Positions 25,695 through 36,500 are shown, counted from the stretch's first letter. The stretch: DNA of 64,000 nucleotides from Roseateles puraquae (GCF_002205845.1 NZ_NISI01000002.1:372001-436000); one strand, 5' to 3'. Notes: generated by a model from the letters alone, not told the origin. Program-made: numbers and translations.

Positions 25695-25754
25695 AGCCAC
25701 GGAATCGCGGGGCCGAGCCTCACCGCCCAGCCCCGCACTGAACTAGGAGTTCGA

Positions 25755-26627
25755 ATGCCTTCCAGCAAAGAAATCCGCGGCAAGATCAAGTCGGTCGAGA
25801 ACACCAAGAAGATCACCAAGGCGATGGAGATGGTCGCCGCATCCAAGATGCGCAAGGCGCAGGAACGGATGCGCGCGGCTCGCCCCTACGCTGACAAGAT
25901 CGGCAATATCGCGGCCGAACTGGCCAAGGCCAATCCCGAATACCGTCACCCCTTCCTCGTGAAGAACGAGCAGGCGACGGCGGCGGGCATGGTGGTCGTC
26001 ACGACCGACAAGGGCCTGTGCGGTGGTCTCAACACCAACCTGCTGCGTGCCGCGACCAACAAGCTCAAGGAGCTTGAAGCCAGCGGCCAGAAGACCGACG
26101 TCGTCGCCATCGGCGGCAAGGGCCTCGGCTTCATGAACCGCGTCGGTGCCCGCGTGGTGGCGCATGCCACCCAGCTCGGCGACCAGCCCCACATCGAGAC
26201 GCTGATCGGCCCCGTCAAGGTGCTGCTCGACGCCTACGCCGAAGGCAAGCTGTCGGCCGTCTACCTCTGCTACACGAAGTTCATCAACACGATGAAGCAA
26301 GAGGTGGTGGTGCAGCAGCTGCTGCCGCTGAAGGCCGCCGACATGGCCACCGAGAAGCCGGCGCACTCGTGGGACTACATCTACGAGCCCGATGCCGCCA
26401 CCGTCATCGACGAGCTGCTCGTGCGCTACACCGAAGCCCTGGTCTTCCAGGCGGTCGCCGAGAACATGGCCAGCGAGCAATCCGCCCGCATGGTGGCCAT
26501 GAAGGCCGCGACCGACAACGCCGGCACGCTGATCGGTGAGCTCAAGCTGGTCTACAACAAGACCCGCCAGGCCGCGATCACGAAGGAACTCTCCGAGATC
26601 GTCAGCGGCGCCGCCGCTGTGGGTTGA
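25755..26627 (+). CDS. atpG: F1 ATP synthase subunit gamma
   Basis: 290 residues. The central rotor shaft is recognisable from its N-terminal coiled-coil helix ([20 protein letters not shown], then [10 protein letters not shown]) and C-terminal helix [20 protein letters not shown] followed by [20 protein letters not shown]. Ribosome-binding site AGGAG precedes the ATG. Confidence 0.97.
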   Translation: MPSSKEIRGKIKSVENTKKITKAMEMVAASKMRKAQERMRAARPYADKIGNIAAELAKANPEYRHPFLVKNEQATAAGMVVVTTDKGLCGGLNTNLLRAATNKLKELEASGQKTDVVAIGGKGLGFMNRVGARVVAHATQLGDQPHIETLIGPVKVLLDAYAEGKLSAVYLCYTKFINTMKQEVVVQQLLPLKAADMATEKPAHSWDYIYEPDAATVIDELLVRYTEALVFQAVAENMASEQSARMVAMKAATDNAGTLIGELKLVYNKTRQAAITKELSEIVSGAAAVG

Positions 26628-26661
26628 TCGAGCAGTTCGGCACGCACAAGATTTGAATTGA

Positions 26662-28086
<1,425 letters not shown>

Positions 28087-28158
28087 GACGGACCGGGGCG
28101 CTGCATGCGCCCCGTCTCCCGAATCTTCTTCTTCAAGCCAAGTTAAAGGACGGACCCA

Positions 28159-28572
28159 ATGGCAACCCTCCACGTCGACGTGGTCTCCGCCGAAGAGCAG
28201 ATCTTCTCGGGCGAGGCCAAGTTCGTCGCCCTGCCGGGCGAGAGTGGCGAGCTCGGCATCCTGCCGGAGCACACGCCGCTGATCACCCGCATCAAGCCGG
28301 GCGCCGTGCGCATCGAGCGCCCGGACGGCAGCGAAGAGTTCGTCTTCGTGGCCGGCGGCATTCTCGAAGTGCAGCCGCATCGCGTGACCGTGCTGGCCGA
28401 CACCGCCATCCGCGGCAAGGACCTGGACGAAGCCAAGGCGCTCGAGGCCAAGAAGCTGGCCGAAGAAGCCCTGCGCAACGCCAAGGACAAGATCGACCAG
28501 GCCGCGATCCAGAGCGAGCTGGCCATCCAGGCCGCCCAGATCGCCGCACTGCGCAAGTTCCTCAAGAAGTAA
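28159..28572 (+). CDS. atpC: F1 ATP synthase subunit epsilon
   Basis: 137 residues: beta sandwich ([40 protein letters not shown]) and a C-terminal two-helix hairpin ([20 protein letters not shown]) that can inhibit ATP hydrolysis. It is the last gene of the operon and is followed by a terminator hairpin 27 nt downstream. Confidence 0.96.
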   Translation: MATLHVDVVSAEEQIFSGEAKFVALPGESGELGILPEHTPLITRIKPGAVRIERPDGSEEFVFVAGGILEVQPHRVTVLADTAIRGKDLDEAKALEAKKLAEEALRNAKDKIDQAAIQSELAIQAAQIAALRKFLKK

Positions 28573-28599
28573 GACGGCCTCAGGCCTGACACCCCATCC

Positions 28600-28634
28600 C
28601 ACTGAGCGCGGCCACGGTCGCGCTCAGTGCTTTC
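28600..28634 (+). terminator. Terminator hairpin of the atp operon
   Basis: CACTGAGCGCG (28600-28610) and CGCGCTCAGTG (28619-28629) are perfect 11-bp complements around GCCACGGT, followed by CTTTCC. The T-run is short, but position and stem strength support termination. Confidence 0.8.
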
Positions 28635-28659
28635 CGGGGTACGCAACGTGACTCCAAGC

Positions 28660-28682
28660 GGGTGCGCTGCGCAGGCGCACCC
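28660..28682. repeat. Second GC hairpin downstream of the atp terminator
   Basis: GGGTGCGC (28660-28667) and GCGCACCC (28675-28682) form a perfect 8-bp stem around TGCGCAG. No T-run follows. It could back up the atp terminator from either strand or be a dispersed palindrome; nothing else is visible between 28635 and 28750. Confidence 0.4.
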
Positions 28683-28750
28683 TGTCGAGCACTCGTTCAG
28701 TGCAGACTGCGCTCCCGCCTTCCCGCATCGACCTTCCCGCCTTTGCCGCC

Positions 28751-29584
28751 ATGACGACTCCTCCCACCCTGCATCTCCTCTCGACGGACGGCGCACAGGC
28801 GCGTGTCAGCCTGGAGGGCGGCCATCTGCTCTCCTGGCAGCCGGCCGGTGCGCCCGAGCAGCTCTACCTGTCCCCGCGCAGCGAGTTCGTGCCAGGCAAG
28901 GCCATCCGCGGTGGCGTGCCGGTGTGCTTTCCGCAGTTCGCTGAGCGCGGGCCGCTGGCCAAGCATGGCTTCGCGCGCACGCTGCCGTGGGAACTCGTGA
29001 GCCAGGAGCAGGGCCGTGATGACGTGCTCGCCGTGCTGCGCCTGCGCGACAACGACGCCACCCGTGCGGTCTGGCCGCATGCCTTCGAGCTGGAGCTCAG
29101 CGTTCGCGTGAGCGGCCGCACGCTGGACATCGAACTCGCGTGCGAGAACACCGGCGACAGCCTGATGCAGTTCACGACCGCCCTGCACACCTATCTGCGC
29201 GTGCGCGACCTCGATGCCGTCAGCGTGGAAGGCCTCTCGGGCCTGCGCTACTTCGACAGCATCAAGCAGGCCGAGGCGCTGCAGCGCATGGACCTCCTGC
29301 TGCCCGGCGAGAAGGGCGTGCTTGACCTGGATCGCATCTACTTCGGGGTGAAGGAGCGCCCGCTGGTGGTGACCGAGGACCGTCGCCAGGTCGTCATCAC
29401 GCAGCAGGGCTTTGACGATGCCGTGGTCTGGAACCCGGGCCCGGAGCGCTGCGCCAAGCTGGCCGACATGCCGCCTGACGGGTGGAGCGAGATGCTTTGC
29501 ATGGAGTCCGCCACGATCGGGATTCCGGTCGTGCTGCAACCCGGAGAGACCTGGGTGGGGCGACAAAGTCTCGCCTTGCTCTGA
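28751..29584 (+). CDS. Glucose-6-phosphate 1-epimerase (D-hexose-6-phosphate mutarotase)
   Basis: 277 residues of the YeaD/aldose-1-epimerase-like fold. Signature segments are [40 protein letters not shown] (catalytic His) and the C-terminal [19 protein letters not shown] plus CMESATIG (catalytic Glu). It interconverts alpha and beta anomers of hexose 6-phosphates. The start at 28751 precedes the first beta strand; an upstream in-frame ATG at 28700 lacks support. It lies 40 bp before hemE. Confidence 0.9.
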   Translation: MTTPPTLHLLSTDGAQARVSLEGGHLLSWQPAGAPEQLYLSPRSEFVPGKAIRGGVPVCFPQFAERGPLAKHGFARTLPWELVSQEQGRDDVLAVLRLRDNDATRAVWPHAFELELSVRVSGRTLDIELACENTGDSLMQFTTALHTYLRVRDLDAVSVEGLSGLRYFDSIKQAEALQRMDLLLPGEKGVLDLDRIYFGVKERPLVVTEDRRQVVITQQGFDDAVVWNPGPERCAKLADMPPDGWSEMLCMESATIGIPVVLQPGETWVGRQSLALL

Positions 29585-29624
29585 ATCAGGCCACGGCTGG
29601 AAGGGGCGCGCTGATAATCCGCCG

Positions 29625-30704
29625 ATGTTCGCCCCCCTCCAAAACGACAGCTTCCTGCGCGCCTGCCTGCGCCAGCCCACCGAGCACACCCCCGTCTGGC
29701 TGATGCGCCAGGCCGGCCGCTACCTGCCGGAGTACCGCGCCACGCGCGAGAAGGCGGGCAGCTTCATGGGGCTGGCGACCAACACCGACTTCGCCACCGA
29801 AGTCACGCTGCAGCCGCTGGAGCGCTTCCCGCTGGACGCAGCCATCCTGTTCAGCGACATCCTGACCGTGCCCGATGCCATGGGCCTGGGCCTGAGCTTC
29901 CAGCAGGGCGAGGGGCCGAAGTTCGCGCATGTGGTGCGTGACGAGGCGGCCGTGGCCGCGCTGGCCGTGCCGGACCTGGACAAACTGCGCTACGTGTTCG
30001 ATGCCGTCACCTCCATCCGGCGTGCGCTGAATGGCCGTGTGCCGCTGATCGGCTTCTCGGGCAGCCCCTGGACGCTGGCCTGCTACATGGTGGAGGGCGG
30101 TGGATCGGACGACTACCGCCGCGTGAAGAGCCTGATGTACGCGCGACCGGACCTGATGCACCGCATCCTGGACGTGAACGCCCGCGCCGTGGCCGCCTAC
30201 CTCAATGCCCAGATCGACGCCGGCGCGCAGGCCGTGATGGTGTTCGACTCCTGGGGCGGCGTGCTGGCCGACGGGGCCTTCCAGCAGTTCAGCCTGGCCT
30301 ACTCGCGCCAGGTGCTGGCCGCCGTGAAGACCGAGCATGAAGGTGTGCGCATTCCGCGCATCCTGTTCACCAAGGGCGGGGGCCTGTGGCTGGACGAGAT
30401 CGCCGATGCCGGAGCCGACGTGGTGGGCCTGGACTGGACCATGAACCTGGGCGCGGCCCGCGCCCGCGTGGGAGACCGCGTCGCCCTGCAGGGCAATCTC
30501 GACCCCAATGTGCTGTTCGCCCCGCCTGAGGCCGTGCGCGCGCAGGCCCGTGCGGTGCTCGACAGCTTTGGTGCGCCGACCGCCGGCAGCGGGCACATCT
30601 TCAACCTCGGTCATGGCATCAGCCAGTTCACGCCGCCTGAGAGCGTGACGGCCCTGGTCGACGAAGTGCACAGCCATTCGCGCAAGCTCCGCGCGTCGCT
30701 TTGA
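29625..30704 (+). CDS. hemE: Uroporphyrinogen decarboxylase
   Basis: 359 residues. HemE converts uroporphyrinogen III to coproporphyrinogen III in haem synthesis. Signatures are [20 protein letters not shown] (substrate-binding Arg), [16 protein letters not shown] (catalytic Asp), [17 protein letters not shown] and GNLDPNVL. The ATG at 29625 has no Shine-Dalgarno but GATAAT ends 6 nt upstream (29613-29618), a strong -10-like element implying a leaderless transcript independent of the mutarotase gene. Confidence 0.97.
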   Translation: MFAPLQNDSFLRACLRQPTEHTPVWLMRQAGRYLPEYRATREKAGSFMGLATNTDFATEVTLQPLERFPLDAAILFSDILTVPDAMGLGLSFQQGEGPKFAHVVRDEAAVAALAVPDLDKLRYVFDAVTSIRRALNGRVPLIGFSGSPWTLACYMVEGGGSDDYRRVKSLMYARPDLMHRILDVNARAVAAYLNAQIDAGAQAVMVFDSWGGVLADGAFQQFSLAYSRQVLAAVKTEHEGVRIPRILFTKGGGLWLDEIADAGADVVGLDWTMNLGAARARVGDRVALQGNLDPNVLFAPPEAVRAQARAVLDSFGAPTAGSGHIFNLGHGISQFTPPESVTALVDEVHSHSRKLRASL

Positions 30705-31019
30705 TGAGGGTCAACCGGGCTCTTGTTCCTTGACTTATCCCCAAAATTGGCAATGCCAGCGTCGCCGCCGTTTTTGATGCGCCGCAGCTAAGAGTTTTCC
30801 CGGGTCGTCGCTAAGTGCTTGATTTGAAAGAGTGCGTTGGCGTCGCCTCGCAATCTGCCGGATTGACACCGTCCAGACCTCAGGTTCTTCGACGCCGGGG
30901 CAGGCCGATTTGCTCACAAAGTTATCCACAGAATTTGTGAGCAACCCGGGAGTCGTTCTAAATCATGGACTTGCAGCCACTTGCTGAGCTGATGCTTCAC
31001 AAGAAGCCTGGAGCGGTAC
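30705..31019. other. Gene-free hemE-priA spacer with DnaA-box-like sites
   Basis: 315 bp with visibly lower GC than the surroundings and no credible reading frame. It contains a DnaA-box variant TTATCCCCA at 30735-30743 and, at 30922-30930, a consensus TTATCCACA inside a large hairpin (separate entry). I see no RNA gene. The priA promoter and leader must lie here. Confidence 0.6.
30910..30944. promoter_or_regulatory. 11-bp perfect inverted repeat enclosing a consensus DnaA box
   Basis: TTGCTCACAAA (30910-30920) and TTTGTGAGCAA (30934-30944) are exact reverse complements. The 13-base centre holds TTATCCACAG, the consensus DnaA box. The element lies 75 bp upstream of the priA start. As RNA it could form an 11-bp hairpin with a 13-base loop; as DNA it could bind DnaA flanked by a dimeric regulator site. 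Confidence 0.6.
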
Positions 31020-33086
31020 GTGCCTGAGCCTACCGCCGCAGTGACCGTGCGAGTGGCCGTGGACGCGCCGCAGCACAGCGGCCTCAACGGCCCGCTTGAC
31101 TACGCCAGTGAGCAGGCGCTTGCGTCGGGCACCTTGGTGCGGGTGCCCCTGGGCAAGCGTGAGCTGTTGGGGGTTGTGTGGCCAGGTGAGGCTGAGGTGG
31201 CGCCGGGGGTTGCCCTGCGCCCCGTCACCGCCGTCTTCGACAGCCTGGCCCCCTTGGGTGCCGACTGGTGCCGCCTGCTCGACTTCGCGGCGGGCTACTA
31301 CCAGCGCAGCGTGGGCGAACTGGCCAGCGCGGTGCTGCCGCCTCAGCTGCGCGAGTTGTCGCCGGAGCAGCTGGTGGCGCGGCTGCGCAAGCTCGACCGC
31401 AAGGCGCGCCCGGGCGCGGCGCCGGCCGAGCCTGTGCGCCCAGAGCTTGCCGCCGATCAGGCGGTGGCGGTCGAGCGCATCGCGGCCCAGATGCAGGCCG
31501 CCGGACCCAAGCCACAGCTGCTGTTCGGCGTGACCGGCAGCGGCAAGACCGAGGTCTACCTGCGGGCTGCCGAGGCGGCCCTGGCGCAGGGCCGGCAGGT
31601 GCTGGTGTTGGTGCCCGAGATCAACCTGACGCCTCAACTCGAGGCTCGCTTCACCGAGCGGTTTGCCGCAGCCCTGCCGGAGCCGCTGGCCATCGTGTCG
31701 CTGCACAGCGCCCTGACGCCGGCCCAGCGCCTGCAGAACTGGCTGGCGGCCCATCTCGGCCGTGCGCGGCTGGTGCTGGGCACGCGGCTGGCGGTGTTCG
31801 CCTCGCTGCCTGAGCTGGGCCTGATCGTGGTGGACGAAGAGCATGACCCGTCCTACAAGCAGCAAGACGGCGCGCGCTACTCCGCGCGCGACCTGGCCGT
31901 CTGGCGGGCGCATGAGCGCCGCATCCCGGTGGTGCTGGGCTCGGCCACGCCCTCGCTCGAAAGCTGGCAGCACGCCGAGTCGGGGCGTTATGAGCGGCTC
32001 ACGCTCGGCACCCGTATCGGCGGTGGCGCGCTGCCGCGGGTCAAGCTGTTCGACATGAAGTCGCTGCCGGCAACGCCCGGCGTCACCACCGCGCTGACCG
32101 CACCGCTGCTGGCGGCGCTCAAGGAGCGGCTCGACCGCGGCGAACAAAGCCTCGTGTTCCTGAACCGGCGCGGCTATGCCCCGGTGCTGCATTGCGGCGA
32201 ATGTCAGTGGAAGAGCGACTGCCCGCACTGCAGCGCCTGGCGGGTGTTCCACAAGCGCGACCGCACGCTGCGCTGCCACCACTGCGGCTTCACCGAGCGC
32301 GTGCCGCGCGCCTGCCCGAACTGCGGCAACCACGACATCGCACCCATCGGTCGCGGCACCGAGCGTTTGGAGGAGCAGCTGGCCGAGGCCCTGCCCGGCG
32401 CCCGGGTGCTGCGCATCGACGCCGATTCCACCCGCCGCAAGGGCGAGCTGGAGGCGCAGCTGCAGGCGGTGCATGACGGCGAGGTGGACATCCTCGTCGG
32501 CACGCAGATGATCACCAAGGGGCACGACTTCCGGCGCATCCGCTTCGTGGCGGCCGTGAACCCCGATGGTGCGCTCTTCAGCAGCGACTTCCGGGCGCCC
32601 GAGCGCCTGTTTGCGCTGTTGATGCAGGCCGGCGGCCGGGCCGGCCGCGACGCGGCAGGTGACACGCCGGCGGAGATGTGGGTGCAGACCTGGCATCGCG
32701 ACCATGCGCTCTACCAGGCGCTGGCGCGGCACGACTACGAGCGTTTTGCACGCGACCAGCTGGCCGAGCGCCGCACGGCCAGCCTGCCGCCGTTTTCGCA
32801 CCTGGCGCTGCTGCGGGCCGAGGCGCGCACCGCACAGGCCGCGCAGGCCTTCCTGGAGGCCGCGGCCAGTCTGGCGCAGGGCGAAGGGGTGCTGGTCTAC
32901 CCGCCGGTGCCGCATGCGGTGGCGCGGGTGGCCGACGTGGAGCGCATGCAGATGTTGGTGGAGGCCTCACAGCGCGCGCGGCTGCAGGCCTTCCTGCGGG
33001 GCTGGGTGCCACAGCTCATCGCCCTGAAGCGCGAGCACAAGGCGGTGCTGCGCTGGGCGGTCGACGTGGACCCGCTGTCGATCTAG
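31020..33086 (+). CDS. priA: Primosomal protein N' (replication restart helicase PriA)
   Basis: 688 residues, GTG start with GGAG 7 nt upstream. The N-terminal 3'-end-binding domain is followed by a superfamily 2 helicase: Walker A GVTGSGKTE (170-178), VDEEHDPSYKQQDGARYSAR (DEAH box and aromatic-rich loop), and a zinc-binding block with four CxxC pairs (CGEC, CPHC, CHHC, CPNC, about 395-440), then GTQMITKGHDF. PriA reloads the replicative helicase at stalled forks. Confidence 0.96.
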   Translation: MPEPTAAVTVRVAVDAPQHSGLNGPLDYASEQALASGTLVRVPLGKRELLGVVWPGEAEVAPGVALRPVTAVFDSLAPLGADWCRLLDFAAGYYQRSVGELASAVLPPQLRELSPEQLVARLRKLDRKARPGAAPAEPVRPELAADQAVAVERIAAQMQAAGPKPQLLFGVTGSGKTEVYLRAAEAALAQGRQVLVLVPEINLTPQLEARFTERFAAALPEPLAIVSLHSALTPAQRLQNWLAAHLGRARLVLGTRLAVFASLPELGLIVVDEEHDPSYKQQDGARYSARDLAVWRAHERRIPVVLGSATPSLESWQHAESGRYERLTLGTRIGGGALPRVKLFDMKSLPATPGVTTALTAPLLAALKERLDRGEQSLVFLNRRGYAPVLHCGECQWKSDCPHCSAWRVFHKRDRTLRCHHCGFTERVPRACPNCGNHDIAPIGRGTERLEEQLAEALPGARVLRIDADSTRRKGELEAQLQAVHDGEVDILVGTQMITKGHDFRRIRFVAAVNPDGALFSSDFRAPERLFALLMQAGGRAGRDAAGDTPAEMWVQTWHRDHALYQALARHDYERFARDQLAERRTASLPPFSHLALLRAEARTAQAAQAFLEAAASLAQGEGVLVYPPVPHAVARVADVERMQMLVEASQRARLQAFLRGWVPQLIALKREHKAVLRWAVDVDPLSI

Positions 33087-33114
33087 GCGCCTGCGCGAGC
33101 GCTCGCGCAGACGC

Positions 33115-33795
33115 TCAGCGCTGCTGGAGCGTGCTGGCCAGGGCGGTGGCCCGGCGTTGCTGGGCCTGACGACGCAGGCGCTTGGGCAGCAGGAAGGCGC
33201 CGAGCAGGGCAACGGCCGTCAGCGCAAGGCTGCCGGGCTCCGGCACATGGTTGCTCAGGCTGACGTTGTCCAGGCTACCGCCGACGCCGTCGCTCGTGCC
33301 GACTGCGGCAAAGCTGAGCAGGTTGCTGCCGCTGCGGGCGGTGACCTGGTACTGGTACTGCTTCCAGTCGTTGCCGCTGCCGCCCACGCCCGTCAGCGTG
33401 GCGTCCAGCAGCGAGCCGTTCCAGAACACCTGGATGCCGTTGGTGGACGCCGCCTGGAATTCGCGCGGCGAGTACCAGAAGCTCAGGTCATAGAGGGCGC
33501 CGCTGACCAGGCCGTTCAGGGTCTGGCCGATGGTGGTGTTGCCGTTGGTGTCCAGCTCCATGAAATTGCGGCCTTCCTTGGCCGCGCCCGCCACGTTGTT
33601 GCGCACCTCGAAGCCCGTGCCCGGGCCGGCGAGCACGCTCCAGCCGGCGATGCTGGCGGTGTTGATCCAGCTGCCGTTGCTGATCGTCGTACTTTCGAAC
33701 CCGCCATTGACCAGCAGGTTGACGGGGGCGGCATGGGCCGAGAGATTGGTGCCGAGCAGCAGGGCGACGGCGAGCAGGGACAGCGTGCGGTTCAT
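33115..33795 (-). CDS. PEP-CTERM protein with NGGFE-type carbohydrate-binding-like domain
   Basis: 226 residues. Signal peptide 1-22 (LSLLAVALLLGTNLSAHA), then LLVNGGFEST, a GW and FMELDTNGNTTIGQTLNGLV pattern resembling DUF642/galactose-binding-like domains, and the sorting signal VPEPGSLALTAVALLGAFLL with basic tail. Unusually, the tail continues for about 25 residues past the helix (RLRRQAQQRRATALASTLQQ), where most PEP-CTERM proteins end within about ten. That tail recurs in the next gene. The protein is expected to be exported and processed by exosortase. It converges on priA with 28 bp between the stops. Confidence 0.88.
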   Translation of the reverse strand: MNRTLSLLAVALLLGTNLSAHAAPVNLLVNGGFESTTISNGSWINTASIAGWSVLAGPGTGFEVRNNVAGAAKEGRNFMELDTNGNTTIGQTLNGLVSGALYDLSFWYSPREFQAASTNGIQVFWNGSLLDATLTGVGGSGNDWKQYQYQVTARSGSNLLSFAAVGTSDGVGGSLDNVSLSNHVPEPGSLALTAVALLGAFLLPKRLRRQAQQRRATALASTLQQR

Positions 33796-33846
33796 GTTCG
33801 AGGCCGAAGGGCGTTGTTGTGGCCGCGATTCTTCGGCCTGACCGCC

Positions 33847-33862
33847 TTGCACCCGGGTGCAA
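33847..33862. promoter_or_regulatory. 16-bp perfect palindrome upstream of the PEP-CTERM gene
   Basis: TTGCACCCGGGTGCAA is its own reverse complement. It lies 52 bp upstream of the PEP-CTERM start codon, in the 152-bp gap between two co-directional genes. A half-site GGGTGCAA is also present at 7923-7930, about 83 bp upstream of the other PEP-CTERM gene. Confidence 0.55.
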
Positions 33863-33947
33863 ACTTCACGCTTTGTATCGACCACCCCCACAGGCCGGTG
33901 GCCGTCCCGTGACGCAGGTCACCCTGCGGCGGGCTGGGCCGAGGCCC

Positions 33948-34331
33948 TCAGTTGCGGGGCGTCTGCTGGCCCAGGGTGCTGGCCAGCGCCACGGCGCGGC
34001 GCTGCTGCTCCTGGCGGCGCAACAGACGGCCCACCGGGCGGGCGAGGGCAACCACGGCCACCCCCAGCGCCACCAGCAGCATGCCGGGGTCGACCTGCTC
34101 GGCCAGCGCGTCGAAGTCCGGGCTGGCGTCACGATTGCCGGTGGCCCAGGGGGCCGCGCTGCCGCCGTTCAATGCGGTCAGGTGGCTGGGGCCCGTCAGG
34201 CTGCCTGCGTCAGCCAGCACGGTGGTCGTCGGTTTGTCTGCGGCTTCCAGCGCGCGCGCATCACGCGCAGCCCCCGCCGAAGCGAAGGAGGTGGCAGCAG
34301 CAAGGGCAACAGCGATGACCAGGACTTTCAT
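33948..34331 (-). CDS. Small secreted/membrane protein sharing the PEP-CTERM protein's C-terminal tail
   Basis: 127 residues: signal peptide 1-19 (MKVLVIAVALAAATSFASA), an unremarkable extracytoplasmic middle, a hydrophobic segment near residues 86-102 (GMLLVALGVAVVALARP) and a basic tail LLRRQEQQRRAVALASTLGQ. That tail is nearly the same as in the downstream PEP-CTERM protein, and the DNA is also similar, yet no PEP motif precedes the helix here. I do not recognise the family. It may be a diverged sorting-domain protein whose recognition motif has been lost or altered. Confidence 0.75.
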   Translation of the reverse strand: MKVLVIAVALAAATSFASAGAARDARALEAADKPTTTVLADAGSLTGPSHLTALNGGSAAPWATGNRDASPDFDALAEQVDPGMLLVALGVAVVALARPVGRLLRRQEQQRRAVALASTLGQQTPRN

Positions 34332-34436
34332 GGGCTCACCATGCAAAGAAAAAGCTGAAACGCATTGTTCGCAGCCTAGCGTGGCAAGGCTGTGAACACT
34401 TCACGCGCTCAGGGGGTACCCCCCCGAATGAGCGAT

Positions 34437-36500
34437 TCAGGCTTGACCTGCTGAGGATGCCCGGGCGGCTGCCTTGGCGGCGAGTTCCTCGCGCATGCGC
34501 TTCAGGCGCTCGCGGGGGTCTTCACGCGCACCGCCTTCGTGCAATTTCATCTCCGCCAGGAAGCGGCTGGGCACGCCCACGACCGTGTCGCGCCCCTTCT
34601 TGCGCCGGCGCAGCGTGGACACGGCCAGCGTCAGCCGGGCGCGCGTGATGCCCACGTACATCAGCCGCCGCTCCTCCTGCAGGGCTTCCGCGGTGAGTTC
34701 AGCCTCCTCCCGCTTGAAGGGCAGCAGCCCCTCGTTGACGCCCGCCAGCACCACGTGCGGCCACTCCAGGCCCTTGGAGGCGTGCAGCGTGGTCAGGGTG
34801 ACCTGGTCCTGCTCCTCGCCGCGCTCGGCCAGCGACAGGATGACTGAGATGGTCTGCGCCACGTCCAGCACGCTCTGCTTGGGCTCGGTGAAGCTCACGC
34901 CGCCTTCCTCGCTGTGCTGGCCGCCGCAGCGCTTGGCCACCCAGTCGACGAAATCCAGCACGTTGCCCCAGCGGGCCTGGGCGACCTTCTCGTTCTCTTC
35001 GTTCTCCAGCAGGTGCTGCTCGTAGGCGATGTCCTTGAGCCACTGCGTCAGCATCGTGTGGGCGGCGGTGTGGCCCTCGGTGTGGCGGGCCTGGTATTGC
35101 AGGTCGTTCACATAACGACCGAACTCGTGCAGCCCGGCCAGCGCACGCGGCGTGACAGCGGTGGCCAGGCTCTCGGAGAACAGGGCCTCGAACATGCTGC
35201 ACTTCCACTGCGCCGAGAAGTTGCTCAAGGCGCCCAGCGTCGCATGGCCTATGCCACGCTTGGGCGTGGTGACGGCGCGCAGGAAGGCCGGGTCGTCGTC
35301 CTGGTTCACCAGCAGCCGCAGCCAGGCGCACAGGTCCTTGATCTCGGCCTTGTCGAAGAAGCTCTGGCCGCCCGAGACCTTGTAGGGAATCTGGGCGCGG
35401 CGCAGCGCCTGCTCGAACACGCGCGCCTGGTGGTTGGCGCGGTAGAGGATGGCAAAGTCCTTGAAGGCTGGCCCCTTGCCATCGGCGCGCAGTTGCTGGA
35501 TGCGAGCGACCGCGCGCTCGGCCTCGTGCTCCTCGCCGTCGGCCTCCAGCAGCACGATGGGCTCGCCGTCGCCGTACTCACTCCAGAGCTTCTTCTCGAA
35601 CAGCTTGGGGTTGCCGGCGATGACGTTGTTGGCGGCGCGCAGGATGGCGCCGGTGGAGCGGTAGTTCTGCTCCAGCGGGATGACCTTGAGCGCCGGGAAG
35701 TCCTGCGGCAGGCGGCGCAGGTTCTCGATGGTGGCACCGCGCCAGCCGTAGATGGACTGGTCGTCGTCACCCACCGCCGTGAACATGCCGCGCTCGCCCA
35801 CCAGGGCCTTCAGCAGCTCGTACTGCACGGCATTGGTGTCCTGGTATTCGTCCACCAGCACGTAGCGCAGCTTGTCCTGCCACTTGGCGCGGGCCTCGGC
35901 GTCGGTGGAGAGCAGCTTCAGTGGCAGGGTGATGAGGTCGTCGAAGTCGACGGCGTGATAGGCCGCGAGGCGCTCCTGGTAGCGCACCATGACGGCGGCC
36001 GCGGCGCGTTCGTCGTCATCCTGCGCCACGGCGGCGGCCTGGGCGGGCGACAGGCCCTGGTTCTTCCACAGCGAGATGGTCCATTGCCAGCGACGGGCCT
36101 GGTTCATGTCGGTGGTGCCGCCGGCGTCTTTCAGCACATTGAGCACGTCGTCGCTGTCCAGGATGGAGAACTGCTCCTTCAGCCCCAGCCGCGTGCCTTC
36201 CTCGCGCAAAAGGCGCACGCCCAGCGAGTGGAAGGTCGAGATGGCCAGGTCCTTGGCGGCCTTGTTGCCCACCAGTTGCTTGGCGCGTTCGCGCATCTCC
36301 TGCGCGGCCTTGTTGGTGAAGGTGATGGCGGCGATCTGGCTGGCCCGGTAGCCCGACACCAGCAGCTGCGCGATCTTGGTCGTGATGACCCGCGTCTTGC
36401 CCGAGCCGGCGCCAGCGATGACGAGGCAGGGGCCGCTGAGGTGATGGACGGCTTCGAGCTGGGCCGGATTCAGGCCGGCAACGGGCGGGGCGCTGGACAT
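34437..36500 (-). CDS. rep: Rep-type ATP-dependent DNA helicase (UvrD/Rep superfamily 1)
   Basis: 687 residues. SF1A helicase motifs in order: GLNPAQLEAVHHLSGPCLVI (Q motif), AGAGSGKT (Walker A, about 32-39), TFTNKAAQEMRER, VDEYQDTN (DExx), GDDDQSIYGWRGA, LEQNYRS, LMTLHASKGLE-like LTTLHASKGLEWPHVVLAGV and EEERRLMYVGITRA-like EERRLMYVGITRAR. The length is close to E. coli Rep (673) and lacks the UvrD-specific C-terminus. Start at 36500 was chosen because MSSAPPVAGLNPAQ begins the Q motif; upstream in-frame sequence is inside the neighbouring gene. It lies 10 bp after the polymerase-like gene. Confidence 0.92.
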   Translation of the reverse strand: MSSAPPVAGLNPAQLEAVHHLSGPCLVIAGAGSGKTRVITTKIAQLLVSGYRASQIAAITFTNKAAQEMRERAKQLVGNKAAKDLAISTFHSLGVRLLREEGTRLGLKEQFSILDSDDVLNVLKDAGGTTDMNQARRWQWTISLWKNQGLSPAQAAAVAQDDDERAAAAVMVRYQERLAAYHAVDFDDLITLPLKLLSTDAEARAKWQDKLRYVLVDEYQDTNAVQYELLKALVGERGMFTAVGDDDQSIYGWRGATIENLRRLPQDFPALKVIPLEQNYRSTGAILRAANNVIAGNPKLFEKKLWSEYGDGEPIVLLEADGEEHEAERAVARIQQLRADGKGPAFKDFAILYRANHQARVFEQALRRAQIPYKVSGGQSFFDKAEIKDLCAWLRLLVNQDDDPAFLRAVTTPKRGIGHATLGALSNFSAQWKCSMFEALFSESLATAVTPRALAGLHEFGRYVNDLQYQARHTEGHTAAHTMLTQWLKDIAYEQHLLENEENEKVAQARWGNVLDFVDWVAKRCGGQHSEEGGVSFTEPKQSVLDVAQTISVILSLAERGEEQDQVTLTTLHASKGLEWPHVVLAGVNEGLLPFKREEAELTAEALQEERRLMYVGITRARLTLAVSTLRRRKKGRDTVVGVPSRFLAEMKLHEGGAREDPRERLKRMREELAAKAAARASSAGQA

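Noticed and set aside
30735-30944. 69-codon minus-strand frame in the hemE-priA gap
   Set aside because: It has no ribosome-binding site, no domain, and runs through the DnaA-box hairpin; the gap is better read as regulatory.
30705-31019. Chromosomal replication origin
   Set aside because: Only two DnaA-box-like sites and no DNA-unwinding AT-rich repeats; dnaA, dnaN, gyrB and gidA are absent. A regulatory element for priA is simpler.
33948-34331. A true PEP-CTERM protein
   Set aside because: The helix and basic tail are there, but no Pro-Glu-Pro precedes the helix, so it was not called a PEP-CTERM substrate.
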